Positions 48,803 through 56,002 of a DNA stretch of 64,000 nucleotides are shown one piece after another (positions within the stretch are counted from its first letter, which is position 1; each line of letters begins with the position of its first letter). The position numbers and the translations under genes are program-made. The DNA lies in the NCBI GenBank assembly GCA_017516065.1, contig JAFWDQ010000002.1, forward strand, positions 30,625 to 94,624, written 5' to 3'. The notes beneath the pieces are model-generated. The model had not been told where the DNA came from. It searched no databases and saw only the letters and a list, made by a program, of their open reading frames with translations. The DNA is from Oscillospiraceae bacterium (lineage in GTDB: Bacteria; Bacillota; Clostridia; Oscillospirales; Oscillospiraceae).

Positions 48803-49837
48803 ATGAAAGCCCTGTTTCGGTCTCTTGCCGTCCTGCTGGCCCTGACCCTGTGTCTCTCCGGCCCCGCTCTTGCGGCGTCCGCCGAGGACGCTCTGGCCGG
48901 CTCGGCGGCGTACATCCTCCGGGCCGCGGCGGAGCCTGCCGTGGGCAGCGTCGGCGGCGAGTGGGCGGTGCTGGGTCTGGCCCGGAGCGGCTGCGACGTG
49001 CCGCAGACCTGGTGGGACCGCTACTACGCCGTCCTGGCGGAGGAAGTGGCGGGCCGTGAGGGCTCCTTCAACAGAAATACGGACTATGCCCGGATGGTCC
49101 TGGCACTCACCGCCATGGGCCGGAATCCCCGGAACGTTGCGGGCTATGACCTGCTGGCCCCGTTGGGCAATTACGACAGCGCCCTGCGGCAGGGGGTCAA
49201 CGGGGCGATCTGGGCCCTGATCGCCCTGGACTGCGGCGGCTACGACGTGCCCGCTGCCGCCGCCGGGACCCAGGCCACCCGGGAGCTGTACCGGGAGGCG
49301 ATCCTGTCCCGGCAGCTGGAGGACGGCGGCTGGTCCCCGGGCAGCCGGGCGCCTGCCGACCCCGATGAGACGGCCATGGCCCTCCAGGCTCTGAGCCCCT
49401 ACCGGCAGGATCCCGCCGTGGCGGCGGCCATCGAGGACGGGCTGGCCTGTCTGTCGGCCATCCAGAATGCCGACGGCAGCTTCGGCTCCTCATCGGAGAG
49501 CTGCGCCCAGGCGGTGGTGGCCCTTTGCACGCTGGGCATTCCTCTGGACGATCCCCGCTTCGTGAAAAACGGCGCCTCAGCTCTGGACGCGCTGCTGACA
49601 TACCGTCTGGCGGACGGCAGCTTCCAGCACACCATGGGCGACGGCGCCAATCAGATGGCCTCGGAGCAGGGGCTCTACGCTCTTGCCGCTGTACACCGGG
49701 CCGCGGAGGGCCTCTCCGGCCTGTACGATATGACCGATCCCGCCGCTGCACCGGGCACAGCCCCGGAGCAGACCGTCACGGCGGGTGAGATGACCGGACT
49801 GTTCTGCGTTTTCCTCGTCCGGTCCGGACTTCTTTGA
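48803..49837 (+). CDS. Secreted alpha/alpha-barrel protein (prenyltransferase/squalene-oxidase-type repeats), intrinsic-factor-like half
   Basis: 344 residues with a signal peptide (MKALFRSLAVLLALTLCLSG...ALAA). The rest is helical repeats of the alpha6/alpha6-barrel type, with WAVLGLARSG, NGAIWALIALD, ETAMALQALSPYR, NADGSFGSSSESCAQAVVAL and SEQGLYALAAV. Animal intrinsic factor and transcobalamin use this same fold for their cobalamin-binding N-terminal domain, followed by a DUF4430-type domain; here the DUF4430 protein is the next gene, 15 bases on. AAGGAGG lies before ATG 48803. A role in capturing cobalamin or a similar ligand outside the cell is inference. Confidence 0.75.
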   Translation: MKALFRSLAVLLALTLCLSGPALAASAEDALAGSAAYILRAAAEPAVGSVGGEWAVLGLARSGCDVPQTWWDRYYAVLAEEVAGREGSFNRNTDYARMVLALTAMGRNPRNVAGYDLLAPLGNYDSALRQGVNGAIWALIALDCGGYDVPAAAAGTQATRELYREAILSRQLEDGGWSPGSRAPADPDETAMALQALSPYRQDPAVAAAIEDGLACLSAIQNADGSFGSSSESCAQAVVALCTLGIPLDDPRFVKNGASALDALLTYRLADGSFQHTMGDGANQMASEQGLYALAAVHRAAEGLSGLYDMTDPAAAPGTAPEQTVTAGEMTGLFCVFLVRSGLL

Positions 49838-49852
49838 CGGGAGGAACATCCT

Positions 49853-50677
49853 ATGAAAAAAAGCATCTTATGTCTGCTGCTTCTGGCCGCTCTGGTACTC
49901 TGCCTCAGCGGCTGCAAAAGCAAAACGCCGGCACCGCCCCCCGACGGTGAGGTCCTGACCGAGGACGGGACCGGCGCAGCGGCCGCCGACAGCGGCGAGG
50001 TCAACCCGGGCACGGTGGGCTACTATCCCAACGCCGCGCCGGAGCAGCCTCTCACCCCCGTGGGGGCGGAGAACGCCGGACAGCCGGAGGAGACGCAGCC
50101 GCCGCAGGAGCCGCAGCAGCCGCAGGAGCCGGAGCAGATCGCGGAGCATGAGGATCCCGGCGAGCCGGAGGAGCCCCAGCAGATCGTGGGCTACGAGGAC
50201 CCCGGCGAGCTGGAGGAGCCCCAGCAGATTGTGGGCTATGAAGACCCCACCGAGCTGGAAGGGGCAAAGATCGGCACCTGCACCATCTCCATCTCCTGCT
50301 CCACGATCCTCAATAATATGGACAAGTGCGACCCGGCCAAGGCGTCCCTGGTGCCCGCCACCGGCTGGATCCTCGCCCCCGCCGCCGTCTCCTTTGAGGA
50401 GGGCGAGTCGGTCTTCACCGTTCTGCAGCGGACCTGTCAGCAAAACGGCATCCACATGGAGTTTTCCAACGCGCCGATGTACAACAGCGCCTATATCGAG
50501 GGCATCGGCAATCTCTATGAGTTCGACGTGGGCGAGCTGTCCGGCTGGATGTACTCCGTCAACGGGGTCTTCCCCAACTACGGCTGCTCCAAGTATATCC
50601 TGCAAAACGGCGACACGATCCGCTGGGTCTATACCTGCGATCAGGGCGCCGATGTGGGAGGATCAAATTTTTCGTAA
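49853..50677 (+). CDS. DUF4430 lipoprotein, intrinsic-factor-like C-terminal half
   Basis: 274 residues. Lipobox LSGC after the signal peptide anchors it to the membrane. Residues about 65-135 are a Pro/Glu/Gln-rich spacer with a roughly 15-residue repeat (EEPQQIVGYEDPGEL, two to three copies) that probably spans the wall. Residues about 140-270 form a DUF4430 domain: TCTISISCSTILNNMD, FTVLQRTCQQNGIHMEF, YNSAYIEGIGNLYEFDVGELSG, WMYSVNG, NYGCSKYIL and VYTCDQGADVG. It stands between the barrel protein and EcfT, so a surface ligand-binding role in the import system is likely. Confidence 0.85.
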   Translation: MKKSILCLLLLAALVLCLSGCKSKTPAPPPDGEVLTEDGTGAAAADSGEVNPGTVGYYPNAAPEQPLTPVGAENAGQPEETQPPQEPQQPQEPEQIAEHEDPGEPEEPQQIVGYEDPGELEEPQQIVGYEDPTELEGAKIGTCTISISCSTILNNMDKCDPAKASLVPATGWILAPAAVSFEEGESVFTVLQRTCQQNGIHMEFSNAPMYNSAYIEGIGNLYEFDVGELSGWMYSVNGVFPNYGCSKYILQNGDTIRWVYTCDQGADVGGSNFS

Positions 50678-50689
50678 CGGATAGGATGG

Positions 50690-51571
50690 ATGAGCGTGGA
50701 CCGTCAGGACGCCTTTGCACGGTATCACCCCGCGGTTAATCTGCTGTACTTCGTGCTGGTGCTGGTGTATGCCATGTGCCTGATGCACCCTGTCTGCCTG
50801 GGGGTCTCCCTGCTGTGCGCGGTATGGTACAGCACCGTCCTCCGGGGCCGCCGCGCCGTGCGCTTCAACGTGCTGTATATGCTGCCGCTGCTGGTGCTGG
50901 CGGCGATCATCAACCCCGCGTTCAATCACGCGGGGTTGACTGTGCTGCGGCTGCTGCCCAACGGAAATCCCCTGACCCTGGAGAGCATCGTCTACGGCGC
51001 CGCCGCCGCGGTGATGGTGGTGTCCCTCGTGATCTGGTTTACCTGCGTCCACGTGATCATGACCTCGGATAAGCTGGTGTACCTCTTCGGGCGGCTCATC
51101 CCCGCCCTGTCTCTGGTGCTGGCCATGACGCTGCGGTTCGTCCCACGGTTCATGGCCCAGGCCCGGCGCATCTCCGCCGCCCAGCGGTGCATGGGGCACC
51201 GCCGGGGCCTGCGCACCGGGATCCGGGTCTTCTCCATCCTCGTGACCTGGTCTCTGGAAAACGCCGTGGAGACGGCGGCATCCATGAAGAGCCGGGGCTA
51301 CGGCCTCCCGGGCCGCTCGGCCTTCTCCCTGTACCGCTTCCGACGGCATGACCGGTGGGCCCTCGTGTGGCTTATCATCTGGGGCGGCTACGTTCTGGCC
51401 GGCTGGATCGCCGGGGGGCTGCACTGGCAGTACTATCCCTCTCTGGAGCTGGGTGTGCCGGGCCCCTACGGCGTGTCCCTGTTCTGTGCCCAGCTGCTGC
51501 TGTGTCTGACGCCGGTACTGCTGGACCTCCGGGAGCGGCTTGTCTGGCGGCGAAGGGAGGGACTGGCATGA
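50690..51571 (+). CDS. ecfT: ECF transporter transmembrane component EcfT
   Basis: 293 residues with about six hydrophobic segments. The cytoplasmic coupling helix carries the EcfT motif SMKSRGYG near residue 202, and an earlier motif RFVPRFMAQARRI near residue 149. It transmits ATPase motion to the substrate-binding S component. The ribosome binding site is a weak GGATAGG. The stop overlaps the next start as ATGA. Confidence 0.9.
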   Translation: MSVDRQDAFARYHPAVNLLYFVLVLVYAMCLMHPVCLGVSLLCAVWYSTVLRGRRAVRFNVLYMLPLLVLAAIINPAFNHAGLTVLRLLPNGNPLTLESIVYGAAAAVMVVSLVIWFTCVHVIMTSDKLVYLFGRLIPALSLVLAMTLRFVPRFMAQARRISAAQRCMGHRRGLRTGIRVFSILVTWSLENAVETAASMKSRGYGLPGRSAFSLYRFRRHDRWALVWLIIWGGYVLAGWIAGGLHWQYYPSLELGVPGPYGVSLFCAQLLLCLTPVLLDLRERLVWRRREGLA

Positions 51572-54180
51572 GTCACGTGACGGTGGAAAATCTGACCTTC
51601 ACCTATCCCGGCGGGACGGAGCCGGCCCTCTCTCAGGTGAGCTTTTCCCTGCATGCCGGGGAATTTGTGACCCTGTGCGGACCCTCCGGCTGTGGAAAAA
51701 CGACTCTGCTGCGGCACCTGAAGCCGGAGCTGGCCCCCCACGGCCAGCGGTCCGGACGCATCCTCTTCCATGATCGGGAGCTTTCGTCTCTGGACCTCCG
51801 GGAGCAGGCCGCCGCCATCGGCTTCGTGCAGCAGTCCCCGGAAAATCAGATCGTCACCGACAAGGTGTGGCATGAGCTGGCCTTCGGGTTGGAAAGTCTG
51901 GGCATGGACGGGGCGATCATCCGCCGCCGCGTGGCGGAGACCGCCCTCTTTTTCGGCATCCAAAACTGGTTTCACAGGGACGTGGCGTCCCTCTCCGGCG
52001 GGCAGAAGCAGCTGCTGAATCTGGCCGCCGTTCTCGTCATGCAGCCGGAGCTGCTGATCCTGGACGAGCCCACCAGTCAGCTGGATCCTGTGGCGGCGTC
52101 GAATTTTCTGGCTGTCCTTGGCCGGATCAACCGGGAACTGGGGGTGACGATCCTGCTGACGGAGCACCGGCTGGAGGAGGTGTTCCCCCTGTCCGACCGG
52201 GCGCTGGTGCTGGATCAGGGGCGGCTCATCGCCGACGCGCCGCCGGTCCAGGCCGGTCAGCTGCTGCGCGGTTCCGGGCACCGTATGTTCCGGGCCATGC
52301 CCGTGGCCATGCGGGTCTGGGCCGCCGTGCCCTCCGAGACCGCCTGTCCCGTCACCGTGCGGGAGGGCCGGACGTGGCTGGAGGACTACGCCGCCGGTCA
52401 TACGCTGGATCCCGCCGTCCCGGAGGATCCGGCCCCCGCTTCCGACGAGGCGGCGCTGACGCTGGACGCGGTCTCCTTCCGCTATGAAAAGGATGCGCCG
52501 GAGGTGCTCAAAGATCTTTCCCTGACGGTGCGCCGGGGCGAATTTCTGGCTGTCCTGGGAGGCAACGGCGCCGGCAAGACCACTCTGCTGTCCGTGGCCG
52601 CCGGGCTTCTGACGCCCCAGCACGGCGCCCGCACCGCAGCCGGAACGGTAGGGATCCTGCCCCAGGATCCCCAGCTGCTCTTTTTGAAAAAGACAGTGCG
52701 GGAGGATCTGCTGGACGCCGCGCCGGAGTGTCCGGAGCGGGGGGACGCGATCTCCTCCATGGTCCGTCTGTGCGCGCTGGAGGGTCTGCTGGACCGGCAT
52801 CCCTACGATCTCTCCGGCGGCGAACAGCAGCGGCTGGCGCTGGCCAAGATTTTGCTGAGGAAGCCGGATATCCTGCTGCTGGACGAGCCCACGAAGGGGC
52901 TGGACGCGGCCTTTAAGGACACTCTGGCCGGGATACTGGACGTGCTGATGGAACGGGGCACTGCCGTGATAACGGCCAGCCACGACGTGGAGTTCTGCGC
53001 CGCCTATGCCCACCGATGCGTCCTGCTCTTTGACGGCTCCGCCGTGTCGGAGGGACCGCCCCGCGCGTTCTTCTCCGGCAACAGCTTCTACACCACCGCC
53101 GCCTCCCGGATGGCGCGGACCGTCCTGCCCCGGGCCGTCACCGCCGACGACATCATCCGCGCCTGCGGCGGGACGCTGCCGCCTCCGGTCCGTCCGGAGG
53201 GGCTTCTCTCCCCTGCTGCCGCAGCCCCTGCGCCTGCGGCGACGCCGACGGAGCCTCCGAAAAAGTGCCGGCTTCCCCTCTGGCGGCGCATCGTGGCCCT
53301 GCTGGCGGGGATCGCCGCCGTACTGCTGCTGCTTCAGGCTGCCCGGGTGCCGGTGCTGCCCTGGCTGTCCGGCGGCGCCTGGGACGGCGCGCAGCTTTCC
53401 GTGCTGTTTCTGCTGGCGCTGCTGGTGCTGGCGCTGGCCCTCGGCCGCCGGGCCCCGCCGCCGGTCTCCCCTGTGCCCCCCAGGGCGCGGAAGCGGGCCC
53501 GGTGGGCGCTGCTGGTGATCATTCCCCTGGTGCTGGCGACCCTGCTGATCGGGGCGTTCCTGCTGGACGGACGGCGGTACTACATCATCGCCCTGCTGGT
53601 GCTGGCGGAGACCCTGCTCCCCTTCGCCCTGCTCTTTGAGCGGCGCAGGCCCCAGGCCCGGGAGCTGGTGATCCTGGCGGTGATGTGCGCCCTGGCCGTG
53701 GCGGGCCGGGCGATCTTCTTCATGCTGCCGGAGTGCAAGCCCGTAGTAGCCCTCACTGTGATCACCGGGGCGGCCCTGGGGGGCGAGGCCGGCTTTCTCA
53801 TGGGGGCCATGACCATGCTGGTGTCCAATGTTCTTTTCGGACAGGGGCCCTGGACGCCTTTCCAGATGTTCGCTCTGGGACTCATCGGGCTGCTGGCCGG
53901 GGCGGTGTTCCACCGCAGGCCCCGGATCCGGCGACGGCTGCCCATGTGTATCTTCGGCGCGGTGGCCGCCGTGGTGATCTACGGCGGCATCATGAATCCC
54001 GCCACCGCCCTGCTGTGGGCCGAAACCCTGAACGGGAAGATGCTGGCGGCCTATTATATCTCCGGCTTTCCGTGGGATATGGTCCGGGCCGTGGCCACGG
54101 CTCTGTTCCTCTGGTTCGGTGCGGAGCCCCTGCTGGAAAAGCTGGACCGCATCCGGGTGAAATACGGTCTGCTGCTGTAA
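51568..54180 (+). CDS. Fused ECF ATPases (EcfA-EcfA') and S component in one polypeptide
   Basis: 870 residues. First ABC ATPase: Walker A GPSGCGKTT (38-46), LSGGQ (142-146), ILDEP (164-168). Second: GGNGAGKTT (331-339), LSGGE (415-419), LLLDEP (436-441). An Ala/Pro-rich linker (about 545-565) and transmembrane segments at about 575-690 lead to an S-component-like membrane domain (about 695-870) with AVMCALAVAGRAIFF, ALTVITGAALGGEAGFLMGAMTM, PWTPFQMFALGLIGLLAG. ECF ATPases and S components are normally separate proteins. With EcfT and the two intrinsic-factor-like surface proteins it should be a complete importer. Substrate probably cobalamin; unproven. Confidence 0.88.
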   Translation: MSHVTVENLTFTYPGGTEPALSQVSFSLHAGEFVTLCGPSGCGKTTLLRHLKPELAPHGQRSGRILFHDRELSSLDLREQAAAIGFVQQSPENQIVTDKVWHELAFGLESLGMDGAIIRRRVAETALFFGIQNWFHRDVASLSGGQKQLLNLAAVLVMQPELLILDEPTSQLDPVAASNFLAVLGRINRELGVTILLTEHRLEEVFPLSDRALVLDQGRLIADAPPVQAGQLLRGSGHRMFRAMPVAMRVWAAVPSETACPVTVREGRTWLEDYAAGHTLDPAVPEDPAPASDEAALTLDAVSFRYEKDAPEVLKDLSLTVRRGEFLAVLGGNGAGKTTLLSVAAGLLTPQHGARTAAGTVGILPQDPQLLFLKKTVREDLLDAAPECPERGDAISSMVRLCALEGLLDRHPYDLSGGEQQRLALAKILLRKPDILLLDEPTKGLDAAFKDTLAGILDVLMERGTAVITASHDVEFCAAYAHRCVLLFDGSAVSEGPPRAFFSGNSFYTTAASRMARTVLPRAVTADDIIRACGGTLPPPVRPEGLLSPAAAAPAPAATPTEPPKKCRLPLWRRIVALLAGIAAVLLLLQAARVPVLPWLSGGAWDGAQLSVLFLLALLVLALALGRRAPPPVSPVPPRARKRARWALLVIIPLVLATLLIGAFLLDGRRYYIIALLVLAETLLPFALLFERRRPQARELVILAVMCALAVAGRAIFFMLPECKPVVALTVITGAALGGEAGFLMGAMTMLVSNVLFGQGPWTPFQMFALGLIGLLAGAVFHRRPRIRRRLPMCIFGAVAAVVIYGGIMNPATALLWAETLNGKMLAAYYISGFPWDMVRAVATALFLWFGAEPLLEKLDRIRVKYGLLL

Positions 54181-54212
54181 AAAAGGACACGCCGAATGGC
54201 GTGTCCTTTTTT
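54179..54212. terminator. Bidirectional terminator
   Basis: AAAAGGACACGCC / GGCGTGTCCTTTT with a GAAT loop; A-run before and T-run after. It serves the ECF operon and the convergent XRE gene. Confidence 0.92.
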
Positions 54213-54237
54213 ATGAAACGATGGGACAGGGCGTTCC

Positions 54238-54462
54238 TTACATGCCCCGGAAGACGGGATCGGCGAAGAACTCCGCAACGGAGATGCCAAATCCGGCGCA
54301 GATGGTCTGGATGAAGGCCATGTCTGCGTTGGCGCCGGCCCGCATCACGCGGTTCACGGTACCCTGGGGTATCTTGCACTGGTTGCCGAGGTGGTTCAGG
54401 GGCAGATTCTTTGCCTCGCACAGGCTGTTGATCCGGGCGCGGACAGCATCGTTGATGTTCAT
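54238..54462 (-). CDS. XRE-family DNA-binding protein
   Basis: 74 residues, one helix-turn-helix: INSLCEAKNLPLNHLGNQCKIPQGTVNRVMRAG at about 11-43, the rest a closing helix. The start is ATG 54462, 8-9 bases after AGGAGGAG; the upstream 20 codons are basic and lack a site. It follows the YitT-like gene by 19 bases. Confidence 0.85.
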   Translation of the reverse strand: MNINDAVRARINSLCEAKNLPLNHLGNQCKIPQGTVNRVMRAGANADMAFIQTICAGFGISVAEFFADPVFRGM

Positions 54463-54481
54463 AGGTATTCTCCTCCTTTTT

Positions 54482-55177
54482 TCATGTGCCCACGGTTTCC
54501 GTGGGGTGATAGGTCGCTTCATATTTTTCCCTGCCCATGAGGAAGCGGTTCATGGGCACAAACTTCTTTTTCAAAAATCCGGCGATGATGCCCACCAGGA
54601 AGGCGCAGATGACGGTGCCCTCCCGGACGCCCACCACGGTGTGGAGCACCGCCAGGTCCACGATAACGGCGATGACCACGAAGGACCAGTCCACGCAGAT
54701 CTTGCATTTGCCGAAGTCAAAGCCGAACTTGTCCGAGATATCCTTGGTAAAGGCGGTGGCGGCGTCCATGACCACGTTGGCTGTGACCTGGAGGCCGACG
54801 CCCAGGGCCGTGAGACAGCAGCCGATCAGCAGGACGATCAGCTTGATAGGATACGTCTCCGGGGCCCAGTCCCCCAGCAGGAAGCCCCAGACGTCCTGGA
54901 ACAGGCCCAGGAAGATAGCCAGAGGGATCTGGGCAAACTGCTTGAGATCAAAGTCCCGGCGCATGAGCACCAGCTGGGCGATCAGCAGCAGCATGCAGTT
55001 GAGGAACGTAGCGGTGCCGAAGGACAGCGGCTCGAAGATGCTGTAGAGCGCGAAGGGGAAGCTGGCCAGAGGCGTGGTGCCCAGGGCGGACCGGACGGTG
55101 AAAACAACGCCGCCGGCCATGATGAACACACCGACGAGGAACAAGATATAGCGCTTGATACGCTCCGACCAGAGCAT
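54482..55177 (-). CDS. YitT/YczE-family membrane protein
   Basis: 231 residues with five or six transmembrane segments: FLVGVFIMAGGVVFTVRSALGTTP, ATFLNCMLLLIAQLVLM, and a long C-terminal pair (FVVIAVIVDLAVLHTVVGVREGTVICAFLVGIIAGFL). The family's function is poorly known. ATG 55177 lies 8 bases after AAAGGA. It follows the MarR gene and a stretch with repeated TTTATACAAT sequences, so MarR control is likely. Confidence 0.85.
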   Translation of the reverse strand: MLWSERIKRYILFLVGVFIMAGGVVFTVRSALGTTPLASFPFALYSIFEPLSFGTATFLNCMLLLIAQLVLMRRDFDLKQFAQIPLAIFLGLFQDVWGFLLGDWAPETYPIKLIVLLIGCCLTALGVGLQVTANVVMDAATAFTKDISDKFGFDFGKCKICVDWSFVVIAVIVDLAVLHTVVGVREGTVICAFLVGIIAGFLKKKFVPMNRFLMGREKYEATYHPTETVGT

Positions 55178-55206
55178 AACGATCATCCTTTCTTCCCGTG
55201 CCCGGC

Positions 55207-55240
55207 ATTTATACAATAGGCAGGCTCTATTTTATACAAT
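55207..55240 (-). promoter_or_regulatory. Putative MarR operator pair before the YitT-like gene
   Basis: ATTTATACAAT (55207-55217) and ATTTTATACAAT (55229-55240), plus strand; the same sequence occurs in front of the marR gene (55696-55705). Confidence 0.5.
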
Positions 55241-55254
55241 GTTGTTGTGCTTAT

Positions 55255-55674
55255 TTACAGGTTTTTCTCCATTTTCTGAAGGAGCGTAGACAGGATCTGC
55301 TTCTCCTCCGGGGTGAAATCCGCCAGCAGCCGATGGCCCACCTGATCGCCTTGGCCGGCCAGGATGTCGTACAGCTCCCTGCCCTTCTCCGTGAGGTAGA
55401 TGGCCTTGGCCCGGCCGTCGTCGGGAGAGTCGGTGACGGAGAGCAGGTCCTTGGCCTTCATGCGCTCCACAACGCTGCAGGTGGCCTGATGCGAGACGTT
55501 CAGCCATGTTTTGAGCCGGGTGATGGGCGCGCCCTGATTCTTGCCGCAGAACATCAGCGTCTCCGACTGGTTCGGCGTCAGGCCGAATTCCTTGATATCA
55601 CTGTTCCGCCCTGCGTACAGCCGGTGGCCGATCCGCAGAAGTCTGCGCTGCAGGACAAAATCCTCCATGTACAT
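55255..55674 (-). CDS. MarR-family transcriptional regulator
   Basis: 139 residues, winged helix: LTPNQSETLMFCG, ITRLKTWLNVSHQATCSVVERMKAKDLLS, and the wing DSPDDGRAKAIYLTEKG. It probably represses its own operon with the YitT-like transporter. ATG 55674 is chosen because AAAGG lies 6 bases upstream; the frame extends 12 codons further. Confidence 0.88.
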   Translation of the reverse strand: MYMEDFVLQRRLLRIGHRLYAGRNSDIKEFGLTPNQSETLMFCGKNQGAPITRLKTWLNVSHQATCSVVERMKAKDLLSVTDSPDDGRAKAIYLTEKGRELYDILAGQGDQVGHRLLADFTPEEKQILSTLLQKMEKNL

Positions 55675-55695
55675 GCCGCACCTTTTATACCTTTC

Positions 55696-55750
55696 ATTTA
55701 TACAACCCATTGTACAATTTCATTCTATATTCTGTTCCGGGGTTTGTCAA
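55696..55750 (-). promoter_or_regulatory. Promoter and operator of the marR operon
   Basis: TTGACA (55750-55745), 17-base spacer, TAGAAT (55727-55722). Just downstream lie a palindrome ATTGTACAAT (55709-55718) and ATTTATACAA (55696-55705), the sequence shared with the YitT-like gene. Confidence 0.65.
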
Positions 55751-55786
55751 GAGAGATTTTTATTTTTTGTGCGCAAAGCGCGCAAA

Positions 55787-55816
55787 AAAGGCCCGCTCCG
55801 TAGGGAGCGGGCCTTT
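55787..55816. terminator. Bidirectional terminator
   Basis: AAAAGGCCCGCTCC / GGAGCGGGCCTTTT, GTAG loop, with A- and T-runs outside. Confidence 0.85.
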
Positions 55817-55830
55817 TGATCGTATATTGC

Positions 55831-55953
55831 CTCGCAGAGTTCCGCGTCCGCAGACGCGGAATCGATTTGGATCGTTTTTTCCGGGAGCATGTATCACGGA
55901 AAAAACACTTTTCGCGGAGCGTCGTGCGCGCGTCGCGCGTGCGAAAGCGCAGC
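55831..55953 (+). repeat. Structured 124-bp element, copy B
   Basis: Plus-strand copy of 40341-40464. Stems TTCCGCGT/ACGCGGAA and GTTTTTTCCG/CGGAAAAAAC around GGAGCATGTATCA. Both stems differ from copy A at paired positions and still pair. Confidence 0.7.
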
Positions 55954-56002
55954 GCAGCCTTCTCAAATCGGAGCCCAGCGAAGCGGGTCCGCTTTGAAAA
56001 AC

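Noticed and set aside
51466..53913. 815-codon open frame opposite the ECF fusion
   Set aside because: Shadow frame of a GC-rich gene; no domain motifs and no start signal.
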